NCBI GenBank assembly: GCA_017308515.1
Contig: JAFKEN010000005.1
Location: 1-64,000, forward strand
Direction of reading: 5' to 3'
DNA length: 64,000 nt
DNA from: Actinomycetales bacterium
Lineage (GTDB): Bacteria; Actinomycetota; Actinomycetes; Actinomycetales; Microbacteriaceae
The translations under genes and the position numbers were made by a program. The notes beneath the pieces are model-generated. The model was not told where the DNA came from, did no database searches, and saw nothing but the letters and a program-made list of their open reading frames with translations. Below, one piece after another: positions 16,518 to 26,507 of this stretch. How positions within the stretch are numbered: the first letter of the stretch is position 1; each line of letters begins with the position of its first letter.

Positions 16518-17293
16518 AGCGGCGTGACGTAGGCCGAGCTGATGCCGCCGTCGACGAGGAAGGTGGAGGCCGTGATGAAGCTCGCGTCGTCGCTCGCGAG
16601 GAAGGCGACGGCGGCCGCGAGCTCCTCCGGCTCGGCGAAGCGGCCGACCGGCACGTGCACGAGCCGCCGGGCGGCGCGCTCCGGGTCTTTCGCGAACAGC
16701 TCCTTCAGCAGCGGGGTGTTGACCGGGCCCGGGCACAGCGCGTTGACCCGGATCCCCTGGCGTGCGAACTGCACGCCGAGCTCGCGCGTCATCGCGAGCA
16801 CCCCGCCCTTACTGGCGGTGTAGGAGATCTGCGAGGTCGCCGATCCGAGCACCGCGACGAAGCTCGCCGTGTTGATGATCGAGCCCTTCCCCGCGGGCAC
16901 CATGTGGCGCAGCGCGGCGCGCGAGCACAGGTAGACGCTCGTGAGGTTGACGCGCTGCACGCGATCCCACGCGTCGAGCTCGGTCGTCTCGATCGAGTCG
17001 TCGTCGGCGGGCGAGATGCCGGCGTTGTTGAAGGCGATGTCAACGGATCCGAACTCGGCCGCCGCGGTGTCGAAGAGCTGATCGACCGTCTCCTTGTCGC
17101 CGACGTCGACCGGCACGAACAGGCCCCCCACCTCGTCGGCGGCGACGCGCCCGGTCGTCGGGTCGAGGTCGCCGATCACGACTCTCGCCCCCTCGGCGGC
17201 GAAGCGCCGCGCGGTCGCGAGGCCGATGCCGCTCGCGCCGCCGGTGATGACGGCGACGCGGTCGGCGAGGCGGCGGGTGAGGTCGACGGTCAT
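16514..17293 (-). CDS. SDR family oxidoreductase
   Basis: 259-residue classical SDR: TGGASGIG coenzyme motif (about 17-24), NNAG, catalytic Ser of NTASF and YxxxK in SYTASKGG, then the PGPVNTPLL loop. Probably NAD(P)-dependent. Fourth gene of the amine-utilisation operon, after the aldehyde dehydrogenase with 56 nt between. The substrate is inferred to be an alcohol or aldehyde intermediate; this is not provable from sequence. Confidence 0.85.
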   Translation of the reverse strand: MTVDLTRRLADRVAVITGGASGIGLATARRFAAEGARVVIGDLDPTTGRVAADEVGGLFVPVDVGDKETVDQLFDTAAAEFGSVDIAFNNAGISPADDDSIETTELDAWDRVQRVNLTSVYLCSRAALRHMVPAGKGSIINTASFVAVLGSATSQISYTASKGGVLAMTRELGVQFARQGIRVNALCPGPVNTPLLKELFAKDPERAARRLVHVPVGRFAEPEELAAAVAFLASDDASFITASTFLVDGGISSAYVTPL

Positions 17294-17349
17294 GGTGCTC
17301 CTGGTTCGGGGTGATGGTCGGTGGCGGTCTCGACGAGCTCGGCCGGCGG

Positions 17350-18711
17350 TCAGTCCTGGGCGAAGAAGACGTTCTTGGTCTCGGTGAAGTGCAGCGGCGC
17401 GTCGGGCCCGAGCTCGCGCCCGAGACCCGAGGCCTTCATGCCGCCGAACGGGGTCGTGTAGCGCACCGAGGAGTTCGAGTTGACCGAGAGCGTGCCGCTG
17501 CGCACGCCTCGGGCGACGCGGATGCCACGGCCGAGGTCGCGGGTCCAGATCGACCCCGACAGCCCGTACTCGCTCGCGTTGGCGAGGGCGACCGCGTCCG
17601 CCTCGTCGTCGAAGGGCAGCACGCTCACCACGGGACCGAAGATCTCGTCGATCGCCACCCGGTCGCCGCGCTCGGGCAGCAGCACGGTCGGGGCGAACCA
17701 GAAGCCGGGCCCCTCCGGCGCGGTGCCGCGGAACGCGATGCGGGCCGAGTCGTCGAGGAAGGCCGCGACGCTCTCCCGGTGCGCGGCCGAGACGAGCGGC
17801 CCCATCTCGGTCGCCTCGTCGCGCGGGTCGCCGACCCGGAAGGCGGCGACCGCGGGCTCGAGCAGCTCGAGGAACCGGTCGAGCACCGAACGCTCGACGA
17901 GCAGCCGGCTGCGGGCGCAGCAGTCCTGCCCGGCGTTGTCGAACACCGCGCCGGGTGCCGCGGCGGCGGCCTTCTCGAGGTCGGCGTCGGCGAAGACGAT
18001 GTTGGCGCTCTTGCCGCCGAGCTCGAGCGTGACCGGCTTGAGCCCGCGCGCGGCCCCCTCGGCGACGCGGACGCCCGTCGCGGTCGAGCCGGTGAAGACG
18101 ATCTTCCCGACGCCGGGATGGGTCACCATCCGGTCGCCGACGACCGAGCCGCGGCCGGTGATCACCTGGAACAGGTGCTCGGGCAGGCCCCCCTCGAGGG
18201 CGAGCTCGCCGAGCCGGAGCGCGGTGAGCGGCGTCCAGTCGGCCGGCTTGAGGATCACCGCGTTGCCCGCCGCGAGCGCGGGCGCGAACCCCCACGAGGC
18301 GATCGTCATCGGGAAGTTCCACGGCACGATGACCCCGACGACGCCGATCGGCTCGTGGAAGGTCACGGCGATCCCGCCCGCAACCGGGGTCTGCGCGCCG
18401 AGCAGCCGCTCGGGCGCGCCGGCGTAGTAGTTCAGCACGTCGCGCACATGCCCCGCTTCCCAGCGGGCCGAGCCGATCGGATGCCCCGAGTTGCGCACCT
18501 CGAGCTGGGCGAGCTCCTCGACGTGCGCGTCCACGACCACCGCGAAGCGGCGCAGCGCGGCCGCGCGCTCGGCGGGTGCGAGGGCGGCCCATCCGCGCTG
18601 AGCGGTCTCGGCGCGCGCGACCGCGGCGTCGACGTCGTCCGCGGAGGCGTGCGGCACCTCGCCGATGACGGTCTCGTCGGCCGGGTTCACGAGCGTCGTC
18701 GACCCGGTCAC
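17350..18711 (-). CDS. NAD(P)-dependent aldehyde dehydrogenase
   Basis: 453 residues of the aldehyde dehydrogenase superfamily. PWNFPM, FTGSTATG (coenzyme loop), LELGGKSANIV (general base Glu) and NAGQDCCA (catalytic Cys) are all present, as are IFGPVVSV and the C-terminal PFGGMKASGLGRE. The GTG start at 18711 overlaps the upstream stop (GTGA). In a gamma-glutamyl amine pathway it would oxidise the gamma-glutamyl aldehyde to the acid before the amidotransferase-type hydrolase frees the product. Confidence 0.9.
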   Translation of the reverse strand: MTGSTTLVNPADETVIGEVPHASADDVDAAVARAETAQRGWAALAPAERAAALRRFAVVVDAHVEELAQLEVRNSGHPIGSARWEAGHVRDVLNYYAGAPERLLGAQTPVAGGIAVTFHEPIGVVGVIVPWNFPMTIASWGFAPALAAGNAVILKPADWTPLTALRLGELALEGGLPEHLFQVITGRGSVVGDRMVTHPGVGKIVFTGSTATGVRVAEGAARGLKPVTLELGGKSANIVFADADLEKAAAAAPGAVFDNAGQDCCARSRLLVERSVLDRFLELLEPAVAAFRVGDPRDEATEMGPLVSAAHRESVAAFLDDSARIAFRGTAPEGPGFWFAPTVLLPERGDRVAIDEIFGPVVSVLPFDDEADAVALANASEYGLSGSIWTRDLGRGIRVARGVRSGTLSVNSNSSVRYTTPFGGMKASGLGRELGPDAPLHFTETKNVFFAQD

Positions 18712-19448
18712 GACGCCGCCTCGAGCCGCGCGGCGCGCGCCGCCTCGACGAGACCCGCGAACAGCCGGACGTCGTCCTCGGCGTCCTCCTCGGGATGCCA
18801 CTGCACCGCGACGCCGTAGCGGGCCCCCTCGAGTTCGAGGGCCTGCACGATCCCGTCGCCGCTGCGCGCGGAGACCCTCAGCCCCTCCCCCACGGTGTCG
18901 ACCGCCTGGTGGTGGTAGCTCGCGACGTCGACCGCGGGGTCGCCGTCGAGCACGCGGGCGAGCGTCGACCCCTGCTCGACCGCGACCTCGTTGCGCGCGA
19001 AGACGCCGCCGCCGATGCGGTAGCGGTCGTCGCCGACGACGTCGGGCAGGTGCTGCAGGAGCGTGCCGCCGCGGGTGACGTTGAGCACCTGCAGGCCGCG
19101 GCAGATCGCCAGGAACGGCAGATCGCGGGCGATCGCCCGCTCGAGCAGCGCGTCCTCCCAGGCGTCGCGGTCGAGGGCCGGCTGGTCGGTCTCGGCGTGC
19201 GGCGTCGCGCCGTAGCGCGCGGGGTCGACGTCGCGGCCGCCGCTGACCAGGAGCCCGTCGATGCGGTCGAGCACGGCCTCGGCCGCGGACGGGTCGAGCG
19301 GCGGCAGCAGCACGGGGATGCCGCCCGCCCGCGTGACCGCGTCGACGTAGACGCCGGGCAGCAGGGCGGCATCCACGTCCCACACGCCGGTCTGGGCCCG
19401 TTGCCGGTAGGTCGTGAGGCCGATGACGACCGGCGCGCGCTCCTCCAT
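18708..19448 (-). CDS. Class I glutamine amidotransferase (PuuD-like gamma-glutamyl hydrolase)
   Basis: 246 residues of the peptidase C26 type. The nucleophile elbow FLAICRGLQVLNV carries the catalytic Cys, and QWHPEED supplies His and Glu. RGGTLLQHLPD is typical of gamma-glutamyl-GABA hydrolases. Position between a glutamine-synthetase-like gene and an aldehyde dehydrogenase fits a PuuD-like role, cleaving the gamma-glutamyl group at the end of the pathway. The start ATG overlaps the upstream stop (ATGA). Confidence 0.85.
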   Translation of the reverse strand: MEERAPVVIGLTTYRQRAQTGVWDVDAALLPGVYVDAVTRAGGIPVLLPPLDPSAAEAVLDRIDGLLVSGGRDVDPARYGATPHAETDQPALDRDAWEDALLERAIARDLPFLAICRGLQVLNVTRGGTLLQHLPDVVGDDRYRIGGGVFARNEVAVEQGSTLARVLDGDPAVDVASYHHQAVDTVGEGLRVSARSGDGIVQALELEGARYGVAVQWHPEEDAEDDVRLFAGLVEAARAARLEAAS

Positions 19449-20812
19449 CAGAACCTCTCGAACCCGCGCACGCGCTCCCAGTCGGTCACGGCGGCGTCGT
19501 AGGCCGCGAGCTCGACCCGGGCGTTGTTGAGGTAGTGCGCGACGACCTCGTCGCCGAAGGCGGAGCGCGCGAGCTCGGAGCCGCGGAAGAGGTCGGCGGC
19601 GTCGCGCAGCGTCGTCGGCACGCGGGGCGCGTTGGAGGCGTAGGCGTTGCCGGCGTAGGCCTCCTCGAGCTCGAGCTCGTTCTCGATGCCGTGCAGGCCG
19701 GCGGCGATGATCGCGGCGACCGCGAGGTACTGGTTGACGTCGCCGCCGGGCACCCGGTTCTCGACGCGCAGCGAGTGCCCGTGGCCGACGAGCCGCAGCG
19801 CGCAGGTGCGGTTGTCGACGCCCCAGGCGATCGCGGTGGGCGCGAAGGAGCCGTCCTGGTAGCGCTTGTACGAGTTGATGTTGGGTGCGAAGAAGAGCGT
19901 GAGCTCGCGCATCGCGGCGAGCTGACCGGCCAGCCAATGCTCGCCGAGCTTCGACATGCCGTGCGCGCCGTCGCCCGCCATCACCGCCTCGCCGCCCGCG
20001 CCGCGCACCGAGAGGTGGATGTGGCAGCTGTTGCCCTCGCGCGCGTTGTACTTCGCCATGAAGGTGAGCGCCTTGCCGTGCGCGTCGGCGATCTCCTTCG
20101 CGCCGTTCTTGTAGATCGAGTGGTTGTCGCAGGTCTCGAGCGCTTCGCGGTAGCGGAACGCGATCTCCTGCTGGCCGAGGTTGCACTCGCCCTTGACGCC
20201 CTCGCAGTACATGCCGGCGCCGTCCATCGCGAGGCGGATGTCGCGCAGCAGCGGCTCCATGCGGGTGGAGGCCAGCAGCGCGTAGTCGATGTTGTAGTCG
20301 GAGGCGGGCACGAGATCCCGGTAGCCCTTCGCCCACGCCTCGCGGTAGGTCTCCTCGAAGACGATGAATTCGAGCTCGGTGCCGACGTAGGCGGTGAGGC
20401 CCTTCTCGGCGAGCCGGGCGAGCTGCGCCTGCAGGATCGCGCGCGGGCTCGCCGCGACCGGCCGGCCGTCGAGCCACTCGAGGTCGGCCGTCACGAGCGC
20501 GGTGCCGGGCAGCCAGGGCGCGCGGCGCAGGGTGGCCAGATCGGGCCGCAGCACCATGTCGCCGTAGCCGGTCTGCCAGCTCGACATCTCGTAGCCGTCG
20601 ACGGTGTTCATCTCGACGTCGACGGCGAGCAGGTAGTTGCAGGCTTCCGCGCCGTGGCTCGCGACCTCCTCGCGGAACAGCCGTGCCGCGACCCGTTTGC
20701 CCACGAGGCGACCCTGCATGTCGGTGAAGGCGACGATGACGGTGTCGATCTCGCCGCGGTCGACGGCGGCCTCGAGTTCGTCGAACGGGAGGTTGCCCGA
20801 GGTCAGCTGCAT
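19448..20812 (-). CDS. Glutamine synthetase family protein (gamma-glutamyl amine ligase)
   Basis: 454 residues with the glutamine synthetase fold: GTELEF (metal Glu), NSCHIHLS (metal His), FAPNINSYKR and RVENRVPGGDVNQY. It lacks the adenylylation-loop region of true GlnA, and its company (gamma-glutamyl hydrolase, aldehyde dehydrogenase, amine permease) points to an ATP-dependent gamma-glutamylation of an amine. Two options are known: PuuA-type (polyamines) and the Streptomyces GlnA4 type (ethanolamine). A TACGGT box (20819-20824) 6 nt before the ATG implies a leaderless operon start. Confidence 0.85.
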   Translation of the reverse strand: MQLTSGNLPFDELEAAVDRGEIDTVIVAFTDMQGRLVGKRVAARLFREEVASHGAEACNYLLAVDVEMNTVDGYEMSSWQTGYGDMVLRPDLATLRRAPWLPGTALVTADLEWLDGRPVAASPRAILQAQLARLAEKGLTAYVGTELEFIVFEETYREAWAKGYRDLVPASDYNIDYALLASTRMEPLLRDIRLAMDGAGMYCEGVKGECNLGQQEIAFRYREALETCDNHSIYKNGAKEIADAHGKALTFMAKYNAREGNSCHIHLSVRGAGGEAVMAGDGAHGMSKLGEHWLAGQLAAMRELTLFFAPNINSYKRYQDGSFAPTAIAWGVDNRTCALRLVGHGHSLRVENRVPGGDVNQYLAVAAIIAAGLHGIENELELEEAYAGNAYASNAPRVPTTLRDAADLFRGSELARSAFGDEVVAHYLNNARVELAAYDAAVTDWERVRGFERF

Positions 20813-20838
20813 GCGCCCACCGTAACGCGCGATTTGGT

Positions 20839-20866
20839 CCTAAAGGTAGACAGGCCCACCTTTGGG
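20839..20866. promoter_or_regulatory. Inverted repeat between amine operon and permease
   Basis: CCTAAAGGT (20839-20847) and ACCTTTGGG (20858-20866) are inverted copies with one mismatch and a 10-nt spacer, in the 134-nt divergent region. A regulator bound here could control both directions. The GntR protein at the end of the operon is the likely partner (inference). Confidence 0.45.
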
Positions 20867-20946
20867 CCGCCATGCTCATGCCTCAAAGACGGGCGTGATC
20901 CCCGTGCGCCCGCCTCCCGACCGTGCACTGCCCCGAAAGGATCGTG

Positions 20947-22476
20947 ATGGCTGAGAGCAAGAGCGTGTCCGGCGTGACGTACACCGCCGCCGGCGCCGAC
21001 TACTTCGACAAGCGCAGACTCAAGCGCACCGCCGTCGTCTGGGGCCTCTGGGGCCTCGGCATCGCGGCGGTCATCTCCGGCGACTTCTCCGGCTGGAACT
21101 TCGGCATCGGATCCGCGGGCTGGGGCGGGATGCTGCTGGCGACGATCGTCGTCATCATCATGTACTTCGGCATGCTCTTCTCGATCGGCGAGATGGCCGC
21201 CGCCATGCCGCACACCGGCGGGGCCTACTCCTTCGCCCGCTCGGCGATGGGGCCGTGGGGCGGATTCGTGACCGGGCTCGCGGAGACGATCGAGTACGTC
21301 GCCACGACCGCGGTCGTCGTCTACTTCTCCGCCGCCTACGCCGACGGCGTGACGCAGGGCCTGTTCGGGGTCAGCCTGCCGGGCTGGGTGTGGTGGCTGA
21401 TCCTCTACGTCGTCTTCGTGGCCCTCAACGCCGCGGGCGCCGCGATCTCGTTCCGCTTCGCGCTCATCGTCGCGATCATCTCGATCGCGATCCTGCTGGT
21501 CTTCTTCGTCATGGCGCTCGCCTCGGGGCAGTTCTCGTTCGACAAGCTGTTCGACATCGCGCCCGACCCGGCCGTCGGCGGCACCGAGTTCCTGCCGCTC
21601 GGGGTGTTCCCGGCGATCCTGTTCGCGCTGCCCTTCGCGATGTGGTTCTTCCTCGGCATCGAGGAGCTGCCGCTCGCGGCGGAGGAGTCGCACGCGCCGG
21701 CCAAGGACATCCCGCGCGCCGGGATCCTCGGCATGGTGACGCTCGTGATCCTCGGCGTGCTCGTGCTGGTCATCAACCCCGGCATCGTCGGCTCCGCGGC
21801 GATCGGCGGATCGGGCGAGCCGCTGCTCGACGGATTCCGCGCCTTCCTGCCCGACAGCGTCGCGGCCCTGCTCGCGGCCTTCGCGCTGCTGGGGCTGCTC
21901 GCCTCGCTGCAGGGCATCATGTTCGCCTACGGACGCAACATGTACTCGCTCTCGCGGGCCGGCTACTACCCGAAGTTCCTCTCGCTGACCGGCAAGCGCC
22001 AGACCCCGTGGGTCGCGCTGCTCGTCGGCGCGGTCATCGGGTTCGTGGCCCTCGTGGTCGTCGACGCGACCGGCGGCGCGTCGAGCCCGGCGGGCGCGAT
22101 CGTGCTGAACATCGCGGTCTGGGGCGCGGTGATCTCGTACTTCCTGCAGATGGTCGCCTTCGTGATCCTCCGCCGGAAGTTCCCGAACGCGCCGCGGCCC
22201 TACAAGAGCCCGGTCGGGATCGCGGGAGCGGTCGTCGCCGGGCTGATCGCGGCGCTCATCTTCGTCGGCTTCGCGATCAACCAGGCCTTCTGGCCGGCGA
22301 TCATCGCGATCGCGATCGTGTTCGTCGTGATGCTCGCGCTGTTCGCGATCTTCGGGCGCACGAAGCTCGTGCTGAGCCCCGAGGAGGAGTACGCGCTCTC
22401 CGGCGGCACGCACGGCGACCCGCAGAAGGAGGGCTACGACGCCATGGAGGGCGAGGTCTTCGGCGAGAAGAAGTAG
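20947..22476 (+). CDS. APC superfamily permease (ethanolamine/amino-acid type)
   Basis: 509 residues with about 12 hydrophobic helices. AAVISGDFSGWNFG in the first helix and the MPHTGGAYSFARSAMGPWGGF segment resemble the ethanolamine permease branch of the amino acid-polyamine-organocation superfamily; FFLGIEELPLAAEESHAPAKDIPRA follows mid-protein. The tail is charged and cytoplasmic. The ATG at 20947 follows AAAGGA. It is divergent from the gamma-glutamylation operon, which suggests it imports that pathway's amine substrate. Confidence 0.85.
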   Translation: MAESKSVSGVTYTAAGADYFDKRRLKRTAVVWGLWGLGIAAVISGDFSGWNFGIGSAGWGGMLLATIVVIIMYFGMLFSIGEMAAAMPHTGGAYSFARSAMGPWGGFVTGLAETIEYVATTAVVVYFSAAYADGVTQGLFGVSLPGWVWWLILYVVFVALNAAGAAISFRFALIVAIISIAILLVFFVMALASGQFSFDKLFDIAPDPAVGGTEFLPLGVFPAILFALPFAMWFFLGIEELPLAAEESHAPAKDIPRAGILGMVTLVILGVLVLVINPGIVGSAAIGGSGEPLLDGFRAFLPDSVAALLAAFALLGLLASLQGIMFAYGRNMYSLSRAGYYPKFLSLTGKRQTPWVALLVGAVIGFVALVVVDATGGASSPAGAIVLNIAVWGAVISYFLQMVAFVILRRKFPNAPRPYKSPVGIAGAVVAGLIAALIFVGFAINQAFWPAIIAIAIVFVVMLALFAIFGRTKLVLSPEEEYALSGGTHGDPQKEGYDAMEGEVFGEKK

Positions 22477-22495
22477 TCGCTCCGACGGGCGACGG

Positions 22496-22523
22496 GCCCC
22501 GCGTTCCCTCGGGAGCGCGGGGC
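22496..22523. terminator. GC-rich hairpin between convergent genes
   Basis: GCCCCGCG (22496-22503) pairs perfectly with CGCGGGGC (22516-22523) around a loop that can also pair in part. It lies between the permease stop and the aldolase-like stop and can serve both strands. No T-tract, as is usual in this genome. Confidence 0.6.
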
Positions 22524-22533
22524 TCGCGCGCGT

Positions 22534-23775
22534 TCAGAAGACGGTGGCGATGAGCCCGACGACCGCCGGGTCGGGGGCGAGGGCGTCGTCCACCTCGACG
22601 ACGACGCGCCAGCGGTCGAAGGTCGTGCACGGGTGCGAGATGCCGAGCACGACGACATCACCGACCTCGAGCGCCGCGTCCGGTGCGATGCGCAGGAAGG
22701 CGTGCTGGTCGCTCAGAGCGGTGACCTCGCCGGCGAGCGGCGCGGCCGTGGCGCCCGCGACGCGGAGCACGGGGATCGGGTCCCCGAGATCCCACCCGAG
22801 GTCGCGCTTGCCCGCGTCGAGCAGCGCGAGGCCCGGCTCGGGGCGTGAGAGCACGCGGGACCGCACGTGCAGGGCCGCCTCGAGCGGCGGGCCGACGGCG
22901 TCGGCGGCGAACGGCGACGCCCCCGCGTAGAAGCCGTCGTCGTGCGCCTGGAACGCGCCGGAGCGCAGCACGAGCCCGGCGCGCCCGGCGAGGGGCGCGA
23001 GCGCGTCGGCGACGAGGTCGAACCAGGCGCTGCCGCCGGCGGTGACGAGCGGATCCTCCGCGATCCCCGCGTCGAGCACCGCGGTCGCGGCCGCCGCGAG
23101 GCCGTCGAGATAGGAGCGGATGCGCGCGATCGCCGCCGCGTCGCGCCCGCCCGCGTAGACGCCCTCGTAGCCGGCCACGCCCAGCAGCCGCACGCGCGGC
23201 TCGGCCGCCGCCGTGCGGGCGACGGCGCGCGCGGCCTCGAGGCCGCGCGCGCCGGTGCGCCCGCCGGGCTCGCCGTACTCCACCAGCACGTCGAACGGCC
23301 GCCGTCCGGTCGCCTCCGCGACCCGCGCGACGGCGGCGTCGGAGTCGACCCAGCAGGCGATCTCGAGGCCGGGGTCGGCGTCGAGGGCCGCGGCGAGCGC
23401 GGCGGCGCCGACCGGATCCACGAGCTCGTTGGCGAGCAGGACGCGCCGCACCCCCGCCTCCACGGCGACGAGCGCCTGCCAGGGCGTCGCGACCGTGAGC
23501 CCCCACGCGCCGGCGTCGAGCAGCCGCCGCCAGAGCTCGGGAGCCATCGTCGTCTTGCCGTGCGGGGCGAGCTCGAACCCGCGCTCGCGCGCCCAGCCGA
23601 GGAGGGCCCCGGTATTGCGGTCGGCGCGGGCGCGGTCGAGGGTCGCGACCGGGCTGAGGAACGCCGAGAGCCGCAGCCTGGGTGCGCCGCCCAGCTCCGA
23701 GGCGCGCCGCCCCCAGAGCGCGGGCGGCACGCCCTTGTGGGCGGGGCCGAGCACCGGGTCGGCGAGCCCGCTCAT
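22534..23775 (-). CDS. PLP-dependent D-threonine aldolase / D-serine dehydratase-like protein
   Basis: 413 residues. The N-terminal alanine-racemase-type barrel carries the PLP Lys in ELAPHGKTTMAP, and the C-terminal domain ends with VVVLGISHPCTTFDRW, whose His and Cys are the zinc ligands of the D-serine dehydratase/D-threonine aldolase family. It would dehydrate or cleave D-amino acids with D-stereochemistry. The start at 23775 overlaps the upstream stop (ATGA), coupling it to the flavoprotein gene. The exact substrate is open. Confidence 0.8.
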   Translation of the reverse strand: MSGLADPVLGPAHKGVPPALWGRRASELGGAPRLRLSAFLSPVATLDRARADRNTGALLGWARERGFELAPHGKTTMAPELWRRLLDAGAWGLTVATPWQALVAVEAGVRRVLLANELVDPVGAAALAAALDADPGLEIACWVDSDAAVARVAEATGRRPFDVLVEYGEPGGRTGARGLEAARAVARTAAAEPRVRLLGVAGYEGVYAGGRDAAAIARIRSYLDGLAAAATAVLDAGIAEDPLVTAGGSAWFDLVADALAPLAGRAGLVLRSGAFQAHDDGFYAGASPFAADAVGPPLEAALHVRSRVLSRPEPGLALLDAGKRDLGWDLGDPIPVLRVAGATAAPLAGEVTALSDQHAFLRIAPDAALEVGDVVVLGISHPCTTFDRWRVVVEVDDALAPDPAVVGLIATVF

Positions 23776-24398
23776 CCGTAGAGCTTCGCCGCGTAGCTCT
23801 CGCCGTAGTACGCGTCGAGCTGCGCGAGGCTCTCGTCGGGGCGCTCGAGCGTCTTCGCGATCACGGCCCGTCGCACGACCGTCTCGGGGCGCCAGGTCTC
23901 GGGCTTCCAGGTGTTCGAGCGCAGGAACGCCTTCGAGCAGTGGTGGAACACCTCGTCGACCTCGACGAGCAGCCCGAGCGGCGCGACGTGGCCGCGCACC
24001 TCGAGCTCGGCGAAGCCGGGGTGGTCGCGCACGATCGTCGCGCGGCCGTTGACCCGCAGGGTGTCGCCGCGCCCCGGCACGACGAAGATCAGGCCGACGT
24101 GCGGGTTGCGCAGCACGTTGCGGTAGCCGTCGACGCGGCGGTTGCCGGGCCGCTCCGGCAGCAGCAGGGTGCGTTCGTCGAGCACGAGCGCGACCCGGTC
24201 GGGGTCGCCCTTGGGCGAGACGTCGAGCGCGCCGGTCTCGTCGGAGGTCGCGACGAAGACGAGCGGCGAGGCGGCGATCCACTCGGCGTCCAGCGGATGC
24301 AGCGCGGGCCGGGTCTTGTCACGGGCGGCCGCGGTCGGCTCGCCGACGATCGCCTCGAGCTCCTCGACGGTGGTGACGGGGGTGCCGTGCTCGCTCAT
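23772..24398 (-). CDS. Pyridoxamine 5'-phosphate oxidase-like FMN flavoprotein
   Basis: 208 residues with a split-barrel PPOX-type fold: FVATSDETGALDVSPKGD, then RRVDGYRNVLRNPHVGLIF and a conserved KAFLRSNTWKPE. These match the MSMEG_1061-type FMN-dependent subfamily of actinobacteria rather than true PdxH. The role is unknown; relatives bind FMN or F420. Coupled by a 4-nt overlap to the PLP enzyme downstream; MoaD lies just upstream on the same strand, separated by 7 nt. Confidence 0.75.
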   Translation of the reverse strand: MSEHGTPVTTVEELEAIVGEPTAAARDKTRPALHPLDAEWIAASPLVFVATSDETGALDVSPKGDPDRVALVLDERTLLLPERPGNRRVDGYRNVLRNPHVGLIFVVPGRGDTLRVNGRATIVRDHPGFAELEVRGHVAPLGLLVEVDEVFHHCSKAFLRSNTWKPETWRPETVVRRAVIAKTLERPDESLAQLDAYYGESYAAKLYG

Positions 24399-24405
24399 CC
24401 CCCCA

Positions 24406-24663
24406 TCATCCGCCCGCGAAGGGCGGCAGCACGTCGACCCGGTCGCCGAGTGGGCGCGCGTCGTCGCGGCTCACGACCCCGTCGACGAGGAACGAGCCGG
24501 TGCGCAGCGCGCGCTCCATCGGCGCGCCGTAGCGCTCGAGCAGCGCCGCGCGCAGGCCGCCCACGGTCGCGGCCGCGGGCAGCGCGATCGTCTCCTCCTC
24601 GCGCCCGGCCGCGTCGGCGGCCGCGGCGAAGTAGCGCACCTCGATCGAGCGGGCGACGGTCAT
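24406..24663 (-). CDS. moaD: Molybdopterin synthase sulfur carrier subunit (MoaD/ThiS)
   Basis: 85-residue beta-grasp protein beginning MTVARSIEVRYFAAAADAAG and ending VDVLPPFAGG. The C-terminal Gly-Gly is the thiocarboxylation site and defines the family. It supplies sulfur to the large molybdopterin synthase subunit, which is not in this window. It follows moaA on the same strand after 31 nt. Confidence 0.85.
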   Translation of the reverse strand: MTVARSIEVRYFAAAADAAGREEETIALPAAATVGGLRAALLERYGAPMERALRTGSFLVDGVVSRDDARPLGDRVDVLPPFAGG

Positions 24664-24694
24664 CGGGCCGCACCTCGCGGGAAGACGGGGCGCG

Positions 24695-25762
24695 TCATCC
24701 GCCGATCGCCCCCATCGAGCGCACCGGGCGCGCGAAGTCCGCGGCGTCGATGCCGTGCCCCGCCTGCTTGCCCCACATCGCGGCGCGCCAGCGGTCCGCG
24801 ATCCCGGCGTCGGACGCGCCGGAGCGCAGCAGGTGCCGCAGGTCGGTCTCGTCGTCGCCGAACAGGCACGAGCGCACCGTGCCCTGCGCGGTGAGCCGGG
24901 TGCGGTCGCACGCGGCGCAGAAGTTGCGGGTGACGCTCGCGATGATCCCGACGGTCGCGGGGCCGCCGTCGACGCGCCACTCCTCGGCGGGGGCCGAGGG
25001 GTCGTCGCGACCCACCGGGGTGAGCTCGAAGCGGGTGCGCAGCGCGGCGAGCAGCTCCGCGGCCGTGACCATGTGCTCGCGCCGCCACGCCTCGTCGGCG
25101 TCGAGCGGCATCTGCTCGATGAAGCGCAGCTGCGCGTCGTGCTCGAGGCACCAGGCGAGCAGCGCGGGGGCGTCGTCGACCGTCGCGCGCATGGCGACGG
25201 CGTTGATCTTGAGCGGCCGGGCCAGCCCCGCGGCGTGCGCGGCGTCGATGCCGTCGAGCACGCGCGGCAGCCGGTCGCGGCGGGTGAGCTCGGCGAAGTG
25301 CTCGCGGTCGAGGGTGTCGAGGGAGATGTTCACGCGGGTGAGCCCGGCGTCGCGCAGCGGGGCGGCGAGCCGGTCGAGTCCGATCGCGTTCGTCGTCATC
25401 GCGAGCGGGATCCCCGGCGCCGCGGCGTGCGCGAGCGCCACGATCTCGACGACGTCGCCCCGCGTGAGCGGCTCGCCGCCCGTGAACCGCACCTCGCGCA
25501 CGCCGAGGTCGCGCGCCGCGATCCCGACGAGGCGGGCGATCTCGGCCGGGGTGAGCAGCTCGTCCTTCGGGATCGACGGCAGCCCCTCCTCGGGCATGCA
25601 GTAGGTGCAGCGCAGCGAGCACTTCTCCGTGATCGAGATGCGCAGGTCGTGCGCCGTGCGGCCGAAGCGGTCGACGAGCGCGTCGGTCTCGGGCCGGCCC
25701 GTCGTGTCCGGGCGCTCGCCCGGATCGCGGCGGCGGACCGGGATCCCGAGGGCGACGGACAT
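24695..25762 (-). CDS. moaA: GTP 3',8-cyclase MoaA
   Basis: 355-residue radical SAM enzyme performing the first step of molybdenum cofactor synthesis. The N-terminal cluster motif CSLRCTYC is near residue 53 and the second iron-sulfur site is formed by [12 protein letters not shown] with the later Cys of RSCLF. The terminal Gly-Gly (SMGAIGG) required for catalysis is present. Start supported by a TACGCT box (25770-25775 on the plus strand as AGCGTA) 7 nt upstream of the ATG. Divergent from a molybdoenzyme gene. Confidence 0.93.
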   Translation of the reverse strand: MSVALGIPVRRRDPGERPDTTGRPETDALVDRFGRTAHDLRISITEKCSLRCTYCMPEEGLPSIPKDELLTPAEIARLVGIAARDLGVREVRFTGGEPLTRGDVVEIVALAHAAAPGIPLAMTTNAIGLDRLAAPLRDAGLTRVNISLDTLDREHFAELTRRDRLPRVLDGIDAAHAAGLARPLKINAVAMRATVDDAPALLAWCLEHDAQLRFIEQMPLDADEAWRREHMVTAAELLAALRTRFELTPVGRDDPSAPAEEWRVDGGPATVGIIASVTRNFCAACDRTRLTAQGTVRSCLFGDDETDLRHLLRSGASDAGIADRWRAAMWGKQAGHGIDAADFARPVRSMGAIGG

Positions 25763-25913
25763 GCCAGCAAGCGTAGGCGAGGGCGCGCCCGGTGCACCGG
25801 GAGGCCTCGTGACGGACTCGGGACATCCGGGCGCGGCGGGCGACGCGCGCGGCTACGCTGAGCGCATCCGCCGCCCCCGCCGTGCGAGGCGGCCCGCGAG
25901 ATCGGAGCGCCGC

Positions 25914-26503
<590 letters not shown>

Positions 26504-26507
<4 letters not shown>

